In this document: one piece after another, positions 1 to 6,388 of the stretch
How the letters are laid out: each line of letters starts with the position of its first letter
Numbering within the stretch: position 1 is the stretch's first letter
DNA from: Alphaproteobacteria bacterium UBA2784
Lineage (GTDB): Bacteria > Pseudomonadota > Alphaproteobacteria > Micropepsales > Micropepsaceae
Assembly: GCA_002352285.1 (NCBI GenBank)
Contig: DEIC01000007.1
Coordinates: 1 to 9,030, forward strand
Reading direction: 5' to 3'
Length of the DNA stretch: 9,030 bases
Notes under the pieces: generated by a model
What the model saw: only the letters and a program-made list of their open reading frames with translations
Database searches by the model: none
What the model was told of the DNA's origin: nothing
Translations under genes and position numbers: made by a program

Positions 1-587
1 TTGCGCGGATAGATGAAGGGCTGGCCCAGCGAATATTTGAACGCCATCGCCGCAATCGTCGGCATCTTGGCGATCAGCCGGTGGCTGGCCACCGTGCGCT
101 GGCGGATGTCGTTGATGTCGAGACTGTCGTGATAGAAGGCAGAGAGCGCGCCCACCGTTCCCACCATCACGGCCATCGGATGCGCGTCGCGGCGGAAACC
201 GCGATAGAAGGTGGAAAGCTGTTCGTGCAGCATCGTGTGATAGGTGATGGCGCGGTCGAACTCCTTCATCTGCGTGGCGTTCGGCAACTCGCCGTGGAGC
301 AGCAGATAGCAGGTCTCAAGGAAGTCGCCCTGTTCGGCCAGCTGGTCGATCGGATAACCGCGATAGAGCAGGATGCCTGCATCGCCGTCGATGTAAGTGA
401 TCTGCGATTCACAGCTCGCCGTTGAGGTGAAGCCGGGGTCATAGGTGAACGCGTCGGTCTCCGCATAGAGTTTGCGGATGTCGATCACATCAGGCCCGAC
501 CGAGCCGGAAAGAACCGGAAGGTCGTAAGATTTGTCCTTGAAGGTCAACTTGGCGGTGCCGCCCGGTTTGGCGTGGCTCTGGTTCAT
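1..587 (-). CDS. gltA: Citrate synthase, N-terminal 195 residues (gene runs off the left edge)
   Basis: Citrate synthase condenses acetyl-CoA and oxaloacetate to citrate, the entry step of the TCA cycle, in the cytoplasm. I translated the minus strand from the ATG at 585-587 and the frame stays open for 195 codons to the window edge. The product has the family's N-terminal beta-strand region (TAKLTFKDKSYDLPVLSG, residues 11-28), GPDVIDIRKLYA (31-42), the strongly conserved TASCESQITYIDGD (56-69) and ILLYRGYPIDQLAE (72-85), and PMAVMVGTVGALSAFYHD (137-154). These match the long bacterial GltA type seen in proteobacteria. The catalytic His and Asp residues lie further along, outside the window, so an intact active site cannot be confirmed. 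The ribosome binding site is weak (GAGCG some 9 bases before ATG). The gene lies 140 bases after gltX on the same strand and appears to have its own promoter. Confidence 0.95.
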   Translation of the reverse strand, partial: MNQSHAKPGGTAKLTFKDKSYDLPVLSGSVGPDVIDIRKLYAETDAFTYDPGFTSTASCESQITYIDGDAGILLYRGYPIDQLAEQGDFLETCYLLLHGELPNATQMKEFDRAITYHTMLHEQLSTFYRGFRRDAHPMAVMVGTVGALSAFYHDSLDINDIRQRTVASHRLIAKMPTIAAMAFKYSLGQPFIYPR

Positions 588-670
588 GGGTTTGGCGCTC
601 GTGCGATTCGGAGTTGCAGAGTTTCGGTATGAAATTCAATGGGTTGACGCAGCATGTGCCGGTGGCTCAC

Positions 671-689
671 CTGCGCCGGGACAGCGCAG
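671..689 (-). other. Short hairpin at the presumed 5' end of the gltA leader
   Basis: CTGCGC (684-689) and GCGCAG (671-676) on the minus strand form a perfect 6-bp GC-rich stem with a 7-base loop. It begins directly after the TATAAT box. No U-run follows, so it is not a typical intrinsic terminator. If transcription starts a few bases into it, only part of the stem is in the mRNA. It could be a 5' stabilising hairpin or simply chance in GC-rich DNA. Confidence 0.25.
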
Positions 690-719
690 ATTATAGGCCC
701 TTTAGGTTAACGCCGTCAC
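690..719 (-). promoter_or_regulatory. Probable sigma-70-type promoter for gltA
   Basis: On the minus strand there is a perfect TATAAT at 690-695. It is preceded by GTGACG at 714-719 (four of six matches to TTGACA), with an 18-base spacer. Transcription would begin near 682-684 and leave a leader of about 95 bases before the gltA ATG at 587. The -35 element ends only 8 bases after the gltX stop codon, so gltA is likely transcribed independently of gltX, with any gltX read-through added. The match is seen in the sequence; promoter activity is inference. Confidence 0.6.
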
Positions 720-720
720 C

Positions 721-960
721 CCAGAATTCAGTTGTTCGACTTCGGGCTACTATTAAGCCTCAGAAGAGTCTCCTCTTTGCCAAGAATCTCCATGACATCA
801 AAAATTGGTGGTGACGTTGTTTTCCCAGTTAGTGCGGCTCTTATCGGTTGAGCGACGTCTCCCAGCCTAAGACCATGCGTCGCTGCAAAAGCTCGCACAA
901 CTTCCTCGAGCTTTCCGGCCTTCCACTCCACGTTAGAAATGGACATTGCTATAGCTGTAT
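721..960 (-). other. Low-GC, rare-codon segment covering the 3' end of gltX
   Basis: Counting bases line by line gives 117 G/C in 240 (about 49%), against 62-63% in two gltX lines I counted elsewhere (961-1020 and 1981-2040). In the gltX frame this stretch, together with the codons up to about 994, uses ATA twice, AGG twice, AGA once and CTA twice, which are rare in high-GC alphaproteobacteria. The encoded protein still follows the family consensus. A recombined 3' end is one explanation; local bias drift is another. Confidence 0.6.
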
Positions 961-2155
961 TCGCCGTTTGGGCTTGAGGCGTTAGCACAAGCCGAGCCTT
1001 TTCATCGAGAGGCAGCGGCCGCGAGGCAAACACATAGGCCGCGCTATCGGCGAGCTCGATGATGGTCTTGGCGCGTTCCTTCAGTCCCTTCATGCCCGCA
1101 ATCAGCATCTGGCGCTGATGATCTGTGGCGGTTGGCTCGCCCTTTGACTGTCGATGAGCGATTACAAGTTCCGCCAGCCGTGCATCATCCGCCTCGCGAA
1201 TGTAATGGCCGTTGACGAAATCGAGCTTCTTGTAGTCAAGCCGCGCCGGGCTTTTCTGCACCGCGTCGAGGTCGAACCACTGGATCGCCTGCTCGGTTGA
1301 AATCAGTTCGTCGTCGCCATGGCTCCAGCCCAGACGCAGCAGATAATTGCGCATGGCCTCGGGCAGGTATCCCATGCCCTCAAACTCATGGATGCCCTGC
1401 GCGCCATGGCGTTTCGACAGCTTGGCGCCATCCGGCCCGTGCAGCATCGGCAAATGCGCATAGACCGGCACCGGCCAGCCCATTGCATCAATGATCTGGC
1501 GCTGGCGCGCCGCATTGGTGAGATGGTCATCGCCGCGGATCACATGCGTCACGCCCATATCGAAATCATCAACTACCACCGAAAGCATATAGGTGGGTGT
1601 GCCGTCCGAGCGCAGGATGATGAAATCATCCAGCACGTCATTGCGGAACCGCACGTCTCCCTGCACGCGATCCTCGATCAGCGTGTCGCCCGTTTGCGGG
1701 CACTTGATGCGGATGGCGGGTCTGACATTGCGGCGCGAATCATCAGGCGCACGATCCCGCCAGCGGCCGTCATAACGCTGCGGCTTGCCCTCGGCCTTCT
1801 GCTGGTTGCGCATCTCCTCCAGCTCGTCCGGCGTCGCATAGCAATAGTAAGCCTTGCCTTGCGCCAGCAGCTGATGGGCGATCTCGGCATGGCGGGCGGC
1901 GCGCGCAAACTGGAAAACGACGTCGCCATCCCAGTCAAGGCCAAGCCACGACAGCCCCTGGAGCAGCGCATCAATCGCCTCCGGCTTGGAGCGTTCGCGG
2001 TCAGTGTCTTCAATGCGCAGGCGGAACGTGCCGCCGAAATGGCGCGCATAAAGCCAGTTGAACAGGGCCGTGCGTGCACCGCCGATGTGAAGAAATCCGG
2101 TCGGCGAGGGGGCAAAGCGGGTAACAAGCGGGCGGTCTTGCGCCATGGCATCCAT
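728..2155 (-). CDS. gltX: Glutamate--tRNA ligase (class I GluRS)
   Basis: GluRS attaches glutamate to tRNA-Glu using ATP. In many alphaproteobacteria a GluRS also feeds Glu-tRNA-Gln to the GatCAB amidotransferase; whether this copy is discriminating cannot be read here. At 475 residues it has normal full length. The class I signatures are present: FAPSPTGFLHIGG (14-26, HIGH motif at 23-26), the LRIEDTDRERS block (46-56), CYATPDELEEMR (105-116), RGDDHLTNAARQ (207-218) and KLSKRHG (245-251, KMSKS equivalent). The C-terminal anticodon-binding part ends with the usual GDVAQPIRAALTG (432-444) and IFDVMEILGKEE (451-462). Two starts are possible, ATG at 2153-2155 and ATG at 2144-2146, three codons inside; neither has a clear Shine-Dalgarno. 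The last 80-90 codons (about 728-994) are clearly AT-richer than the rest. The gene is divergent from comEC and upstream of gltA on the same strand. Confidence 0.97.
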   Translation of the reverse strand: MDAMAQDRPLVTRFAPSPTGFLHIGGARTALFNWLYARHFGGTFRLRIEDTDRERSKPEAIDALLQGLSWLGLDWDGDVVFQFARAARHAEIAHQLLAQGKAYYCYATPDELEEMRNQQKAEGKPQRYDGRWRDRAPDDSRRNVRPAIRIKCPQTGDTLIEDRVQGDVRFRNDVLDDFIILRSDGTPTYMLSVVVDDFDMGVTHVIRGDDHLTNAARQRQIIDAMGWPVPVYAHLPMLHGPDGAKLSKRHGAQGIHEFEGMGYLPEAMRNYLLRLGWSHGDDELISTEQAIQWFDLDAVQKSPARLDYKKLDFVNGHYIREADDARLAELVIAHRQSKGEPTATDHQRQMLIAGMKGLKERAKTIIELADSAAYVFASRPLPLDEKARLVLTPQAQTANTAIAMSISNVEWKAGKLEEVVRAFAATHGLRLGDVAQPIRAALTGKTTSPPIFDVMEILGKEETLLRLNSSPKSNN

Positions 2156-2244
2156 TCGTCAAAGTGTCGGGAGAACTTGCCGCCTTCCTAGCATAGGGAT
2201 GGGTCGGCGAAACAAGCCCGGAATGGACGGGGCGGGGGACCAAA
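2156..2244. other. Divergent gltX/comEC intergenic gap
   Basis: This 89-base gap must hold the 5' signals of both gltX (leftward) and comEC (rightward) unless their promoters lie inside the opposite gene. I found no convincing sigma-70 pair on either strand. The best minus-strand -10-like hexamer, TATGCT at 2191-2196, has no good -35 at 16-18 bases. A G-rich run at 2230-2238 lies just before the comEC TTG and may act as its ribosome binding site. A single GAAC occurs at 2173-2176 but no second half-site at the SOS spacing. Confidence 0.35.
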
Positions 2245-4392
2245 TTGGCGGGGGCGTTCTGGCAGGTCGCCCGGCATGGGGCTCAAAGCGCCATTGCCGC
2301 AACGGGCCGCCTTCTGTGGGCGGATTGGGACCGCTTTGCCCTCTGGCTTCCCGTCTTCATCGGCATTGGCATCGGTATCTATTTCGCACTGCCCGAGGAG
2401 CCAGATCTTCTCTGGTCAGCAAGCGGCTTGTGCCTTGCTTTGGCGATGCGCATTGCAGCGCTTCGCCGCCAGGGCCTGCGCCTGGCTACCGGCGCGCTGG
2501 CAGCCATCGCAACGGGCTTCTTCGCGGCGACGCTGAACACGGTTTTGAGTGATGCGCCGATCCTGTCGCGCGAACTTGGCCTGCGTGAAGTTGAGGGCCG
2601 CATCGTGCAGATCTATGCCCATGAAGATGGCGCCATGCGCGTGGTGCTCGATCACGTCAGCATCGCGCGGCTTGCCCTTTCAGAGACGCCATCGCATGTG
2701 CGCATTTCAGTGCGCAAAGGGGTGGAAGGTTTCAGGCCCGGCGACTGGATCCGCATCAGGGCCGCCTTGGGGCCGCCGCCGCAGCCCATCGCGCCGGGCG
2801 CCTATGATTTTGGCCGCGCCGCCTACTTCGATGAGCTGGGCGGCTTTGGCTATGCGGTGGCCGAGCCCGTGCGGATTGACGCTGTCGCGGAAGAAACGCT
2901 TTGGCAAGGCGTCACCGGCGCCATCACGCGCCTGCGCTTTGACATCTCAAGCCGCATTCGCGCGGCAGCCGACGGGCGGACCGGTGGCATCGCAGCCGCA
3001 CTGGTTTCCGGTGATCGCTCCGGCATCGGCAAGGAAGATTTGCAGGCGTTGCGTGACAGTTCACTGCAGCATCTTCTCTCCATCTCCGGCCTGCACATGG
3101 CCATTGTCGGCATGGGGCTTTTTGCGCTCTTCCGCTTTATCGGCCTTGCGATGGGCGCGCGCGCACAGGAATGGCCCGTCAAAAAGATCGCAGCATTCGG
3201 CGCGCTCGCCGGATCGTTCTTCTATCTGCTGCTCAGCGGCGCAGAGGCGCCAACCCAGCGATCCTTCTTCATGATCGGGCTCATGTTTGTGGCGGTGATG
3301 ATCGACCGCCCGGCCATCTCGATGCGCACGGTAGCCATTTCCGCTGTCGTGCTTTTGATCTTTGCGCCTGAAAGCCTCATCGATCCCAGTTTTCAGATGT
3401 CTTACGCGGCCGTCGTGGCGCTGGTGGCAGCCTTTGAAGTTGTCACCGCCCGCCAGAGAAGCGCTGCCGCAGGCCGCCTTCAGCGCGACAGCATGGGGCG
3501 ACGCATGCTCCTTTATGTCGCGTTGAGTGCGCTGACATCGCTGGTGGCCGGCGCCATGACGTCACCTTTTGCCGCCTTCCACTTCAACCGGGTTGCCGCC
3601 TATGGCCTTGCCGCAAATCTGATGGCAGCGCCACTGGTGAGCTTTGTCATCATGCCCGCGGGTGTGCTGACGATGATCCTGATGCCCTTTGGCGCCGAGG
3701 CATTCGGCCTGGCCATCATGGGATGGGGCATCGAGCAGCTACTGGCGATCGCCCATTTCGTGCAGAGCTGGCCGGGTTCCGCAGCACTTCTGCCCGCATG
3801 GCCGCTGGCAGCGCTCATCGCCTTTGTACTGGGCAGCCTGTGGCTTTGCCTGTGGCAGCAGAGATGGCGCTATTGGGGCCTGGCGCCCATTGCGCTGTCG
3901 CTGGTGCTGGTAGCGCTGAACCGCCAGCCCGACATTCTGATCCATGGCGATGGCACCAATCTGGCGGCGCGCGGCCACGACGGTGTGCTCTCAATCGCGC
4001 GGCCGCGCAGCGAACGCTTTGCCGCTGACCTCTGGCTGCGGCGCGACGGCGAGGATCCGGAAATGCGCACAGACCGGCGCGGCGGCTTTGTGTGCGACGC
4101 GCTGGGGTGTTGGGGCGAGGCCGTCTCTCGCGATGGCGCTGCCGTCTGGCGCGTTGCCTGGATCGGACTGGCTGAAGCTGCGCTGGAAGACTGCGCCATG
4201 GCGGATCTGGTGGTGAGCGCGGAACGCATCCGCCGCTTTTGCAGCGGGCCAATGATCTTTGATGATGAAATGCTCCGCCGCACGGGCGCCGTTGCGATCA
4301 CGCTTTATGCGGAGGGGCCACATATTGAAACCGTCGCCGAATGGCGCGGCAACCGCCCCTGGTCACGCACGACGCCCGCGCAAGCTCAATAG
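2245..4392 (+). CDS. comEC: ComEC/Rec2-type inner-membrane DNA-uptake protein
   Basis: ComEC proteins form the inner-membrane channel through which single-stranded DNA enters during natural transformation. The 715-residue product has two early hydrophobic segments (about 32-49 and 58-100), then a soluble part with an OB-like segment (about 115-175, DUF4131-type). The competence domain (about 225-535) carries ALVSGDRSGI (252-261), the hallmark LLSISGLHM (277-285), SGAEAPTQRSF (331-341) and multiple membrane segments. The C-terminal part (about 560-715) looks like the degenerate domain of alphaproteobacterial ComEC. I see no HxHxDH metal site of the metallo-beta-lactamase domain found in longer ComECs. 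The only upstream start in frame after the TAG at 2194-2196 is TTG at 2245, preceded by a G-rich run; the first in-frame ATG is codon 68 and would remove the first hydrophobic segment. It is the only plus-strand gene. Whether the organism is competent cannot be judged from this. Confidence 0.92.
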   Translation: MAGAFWQVARHGAQSAIAATGRLLWADWDRFALWLPVFIGIGIGIYFALPEEPDLLWSASGLCLALAMRIAALRRQGLRLATGALAAIATGFFAATLNTVLSDAPILSRELGLREVEGRIVQIYAHEDGAMRVVLDHVSIARLALSETPSHVRISVRKGVEGFRPGDWIRIRAALGPPPQPIAPGAYDFGRAAYFDELGGFGYAVAEPVRIDAVAEETLWQGVTGAITRLRFDISSRIRAAADGRTGGIAAALVSGDRSGIGKEDLQALRDSSLQHLLSISGLHMAIVGMGLFALFRFIGLAMGARAQEWPVKKIAAFGALAGSFFYLLLSGAEAPTQRSFFMIGLMFVAVMIDRPAISMRTVAISAVVLLIFAPESLIDPSFQMSYAAVVALVAAFEVVTARQRSAAAGRLQRDSMGRRMLLYVALSALTSLVAGAMTSPFAAFHFNRVAAYGLAANLMAAPLVSFVIMPAGVLTMILMPFGAEAFGLAIMGWGIEQLLAIAHFVQSWPGSAALLPAWPLAALIAFVLGSLWLCLWQQRWRYWGLAPIALSLVLVALNRQPDILIHGDGTNLAARGHDGVLSIARPRSERFAADLWLRRDGEDPEMRTDRRGGFVCDALGCWGEAVSRDGAAVWRVAWIGLAEAALEDCAMADLVVSAERIRRFCSGPMIFDDEMLRRTGAVAITLYAEGPHIETVAEWRGNRPWSRTTPAQAQ

Positions 4393-5087
4393 TGGCGCAG
4401 CAGGCCGACGAGCTTGCCCTGCACGCGCACACGGTCAGGGCCATAGATGCGCGTCTCATAGCGCGGATTGGCCGCCTCAAGCGCCACGGACTCGCCCTTG
4501 CGGCGCAGGCGCTTCAGCGTGGCCTCCTGATTGTCAACCAGCGCGACGACGATGTCGCCGTTCTGCGCGTTGTCGCAGCGCTGGATGATGACGGTATCGC
4601 CGTCAAGAATGCCGGCCTCGATCATCGAGTCGCCGTTCACTTCCAGCGCATAATGTTCGCCGCTGCCCAGCATGTTCTGCGGCACCGGGACGGAATCGAG
4701 CGGGTTCTGCAGCGCTTCAATTGGAATGCCGGCCGCAATGCGGCCCACCATCGGAATGACCGCCGCGCCATCATTGGCGGCGCGCGGCGCGGTGCGCACC
4801 GGCTCACGCTTGCCCGCGCCTTCGATCACCGCAGGCTCAAAGCCCCGGCGCGCGGTTTTTGCCGCCGCCAGATTTTCCGGCATCTTCACAACTTCAAGCG
4901 CGCGCGCGCGATGTTGCAGGCGGCGGATGAAGCCGCGCTCCTCCAGCGCCGTAATCAGCCGGTGGATGCCCGACTTCGACTTGAGGTCGAGCGCATCCTT
5001 CATCTCGTCAAACGAGGGGGGGATTCCTGATTCGCGGATGCGCTCCTGAATGAACATCAGAAGTTCGTACTGCTTGCGGGTCAGCAT
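4386..5087 (-). CDS. lexA: LexA, SOS-response transcriptional repressor
   Basis: LexA dimers bind SOS boxes and repress DNA-repair genes; RecA filaments on single-stranded DNA trigger self-cleavage. The 233-residue product begins with the winged-helix domain (MLTRKQYELLMFIQ, then GIPPSFDEMKDALDLKSKSGIHRLITALEERGFI, 21-54). An alphaproteobacteria-like linker follows (about 70-108), then the S24 peptidase domain. The Ala119-Gly120 cleavage site lies in GRIAAGIP, Ser154 in GDSM is the nucleophile, and Lys192 in ATLKRL is the general base. I chose the ATG at 5085-5087 because it gives the canonical MLTRKQ start and has a GGGGGG ribosome-binding stretch 8 bases upstream. The open frame continues up to 5162, but those codons lie over the promoter and operator. 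The gene overlaps the comEC end by 7 bases, tail to tail, and is likely autoregulated through the box at 5134-5148. Confidence 0.97.
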   Translation of the reverse strand: MLTRKQYELLMFIQERIRESGIPPSFDEMKDALDLKSKSGIHRLITALEERGFIRRLQHRARALEVVKMPENLAAAKTARRGFEPAVIEGAGKREPVRTAPRAANDGAAVIPMVGRIAAGIPIEALQNPLDSVPVPQNMLGSGEHYALEVNGDSMIEAGILDGDTVIIQRCDNAQNGDIVVALVDNQEATLKRLRRKGESVALEAANPRYETRIYGPDRVRVQGKLVGLLRHY

Positions 5088-5113
5088 GGCAGGGCCCCCC
5101 ATATCTGGGAACG

Positions 5114-5151
5114 AAAGCAAAACATACCGGAACGTTCTATGTAAGTTCCGG
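5114..5151 (-). terminator. Terminator-like inverted repeat after moeA, overlapping the lexA operator
   Basis: On the minus strand CCGGAAC (5145-5151) pairs with GTTCCGG (5127-5133): a perfect 7-bp stem with an 11-base loop, extendable by a G-U pair. It is followed by the U-rich run TATGTTTTGCTTT (5114-5126). A transcript reading out of moeA would form this hairpin 7 bases after its stop codon. A transcript starting at the lexA promoter would begin around the distal end of the stem and not form it. The U-run is interrupted, so terminator efficiency is uncertain. The symmetry may instead reflect an extended LexA operator. Confidence 0.45.
5134..5148 (-). promoter_or_regulatory. LexA operator (alphaproteobacterial SOS box)
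   Basis: The minus strand reads GAACTTACATAGAAC and the plus strand reads GTTC-N7-GTTC, the direct-repeat LexA box established for alphaproteobacteria. It overlaps the lexA -10 element, which fits negative autoregulation. A third, inverted half-site abuts it: GAAC on the plus strand at 5130-5133, making a GAACGTTC palindrome at 5130-5137. Confidence 0.9.
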
Positions 5152-5162
5152 CCCCTCGTCAA
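5134..5162 (-). promoter_or_regulatory. lexA promoter
   Basis: On the minus strand TTGACG (5157-5162, five of six matches) is followed after exactly 17 bases by TAGAAC (5134-5139, four of six matches to TATAAT). Transcription would start near 5127, giving a leader of about 40 bases. The -35 contains the moeA stop codon (5159-5161). The -10 coincides with one half of the SOS box, so LexA bound there should block RNA polymerase. Confidence 0.7.
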
Positions 5163-6388
5163 CAGGCACCTTCGGCCGCCTGTGGATGAACCCGCCCGAG
5201 AAGGATCACATCCACCAGCGCGCCCTCGGCGGCTGTGGGCGCATGCGGCGGCCGGATGAGGAGCGCGTTTGACCGCGCCAGTGGCAGCAGGGCCGAGCTG
5301 TCCTGAAGGTCGTGCGCCACCGCTTCCAGAACGCCGTCGGCACCCTGCGTGACGATACCGCGCACATAATCCTCGCGGCCATCATTGGCAGTCATCGGCT
5401 TTTGCAGCCGCACCTTCAAGACGCGCGGTGCGGGAACGAGGGCGCCCTGCAGCGCACGGATTGCGGGCTGCAGGAAAAGAACGGCGCAGACATAGGCCGA
5501 CACGGGATTGCCCGGAATGCCCATCACATGCGCCTTGCCAAGCGTTCCGAACGAAAGCGGCTTTCCCGGCCGCATGGCGATCTTCCAGAAGTCAGCCCGA
5601 AAGCCGAGCCCTTCCAGCGCAGGCTTGACGAGATCATGATCCCCAACGGATGCGCCGCCCAGCGTGACAAGCAGATCAAAAGCGGGCGCATCCGAAACGC
5701 GCGCGCGGATTGCTGCGATGTCGTCGCGCACGATACCCAGATCAATCAGCGTGCCGCCTGTCGTGCGGATCAATTCGCCAAGCGCAAGGCCCGAGGATCC
5801 GACCATGTGCCAGATCTCGGTCGCTGTGCCGGGTGCAACAATCTCATCACCCGTTGCCAGCAGGGCCACGCGCGGCCGCGCGGATGTTTCCACGCAAGAA
5901 ACATTGCCCGCAGCAATCAGCGCCAGTTGCGCAGGCGACAGCACCTCACCCGCACGCGCCAGCACATCACCGGCGGCAAAATCCATGCCCGCGCGCCTGA
6001 AGTGCTTGCCCGGTTTCCCCGGCTCATTGACAATGATCCGCGATCCATCGCGCGAGACATTTTCCTGAATGATGATCGTATCAGCGCCATCCGGCACAAT
6101 GCCGCCGGTCAGAATGCGCACGGCTTCACCGCTTTTCACACTTCCCGGAAAGCGCCCGCCGGCGGGCGCCTCGCCAATCAGGGCCAGTACGGCAGGCGTG
6201 TGCGCCACATCGGCGCCGCGCACGGCATAGCCATCCATCGCAGAGAGGTCAGCAGCCGGATGGCTGCGTGCGGCAATCACATCGCGGCGCACCACCCTGC
6301 CAGAAGCTTCGCCAACCGGAACGGTTTCAGTGCCAAGCGGCGCAAGCGCTGCAAGAATGCGCGCGCGGGCCTCGCCAACCGCGATCAT
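5159..6388 (-). CDS. moeA: Molybdopterin molybdenumtransferase MoeA
   Basis: MoeA inserts molybdate into adenylylated molybdopterin to give Mo-molybdopterin, the last common step of molybdenum-cofactor synthesis. The 409-residue product is full length. It has the N-terminal MoeA region (1-165) with DLSAMDGYAV (47-56) and RILTGG (91-96). The MoCF-type molybdopterin-binding domain (about 172-310) shows LATGDEIV (177-184), TLGGASVGDHD (242-252), AMRPGKPLSFG (271-281) and GIPGNPVSA (290-298). The C-terminal beta domain covers about 320-398. One deviation: in the segment after TGDEIV many MoeA proteins have D-(S/T)-N, whereas this one reads WHMVGSSG (193-200). The ATG at 6386-6388 overlaps the moaC stop in ATGA, indicating translational coupling. 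The stop codon lies inside the lexA -35 element. Molybdoenzyme targets are not in the window. Confidence 0.96.
   Translation of the reverse strand: MIAVGEARARILAALAPLGTETVPVGEASGRVVRRDVIAARSHPAADLSAMDGYAVRGADVAHTPAVLALIGEAPAGGRFPGSVKSGEAVRILTGGIVPDGADTIIIQENVSRDGSRIIVNEPGKPGKHFRRAGMDFAAGDVLARAGEVLSPAQLALIAAGNVSCVETSARPRVALLATGDEIVAPGTATEIWHMVGSSGLALGELIRTTGGTLIDLGIVRDDIAAIRARVSDAPAFDLLVTLGGASVGDHDLVKPALEGLGFRADFWKIAMRPGKPLSFGTLGKAHVMGIPGNPVSAYVCAVLFLQPAIRALQGALVPAPRVLKVRLQKPMTANDGREDYVRGIVTQGADGVLEAVAHDLQDSSALLPLARSNALLIRPPHAPTAAEGALVDVILLGRVHPQAAEGAC

Noticed and set aside
671..689. Hairpin as a gltX terminator
   Set aside because: No U-run follows in the gltX direction and it lies downstream of a strong -10 box, so it fits a leader element or chance better.
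1319..2191. Plus-strand open frame of 290 codons opposite gltX
   Set aside because: It is complementary to conserved gltX codons including the HIGH and KLSKR motifs, and resembles no family I know.
2156..2244. SOS box or divergent sigma-70 promoter between gltX and comEC
   Set aside because: Only a single GAAC half-site is present, and no -35/-10 pair with 16-18 base spacing was convincing on either strand.
4896..4910. Alternating GC run (gcgcgcgcg) in lexA
   Set aside because: It encodes the Arg-Ala-rich end of the DNA-binding domain in frame and is ordinary for high-GC coding DNA; not treated as a repeat or Z-DNA element.
5088..5162. Longer lexA start at 5162
   Set aside because: The extra 25 codons cover the SOS box and promoter, and the downstream ATG gives the canonical LexA N terminus.
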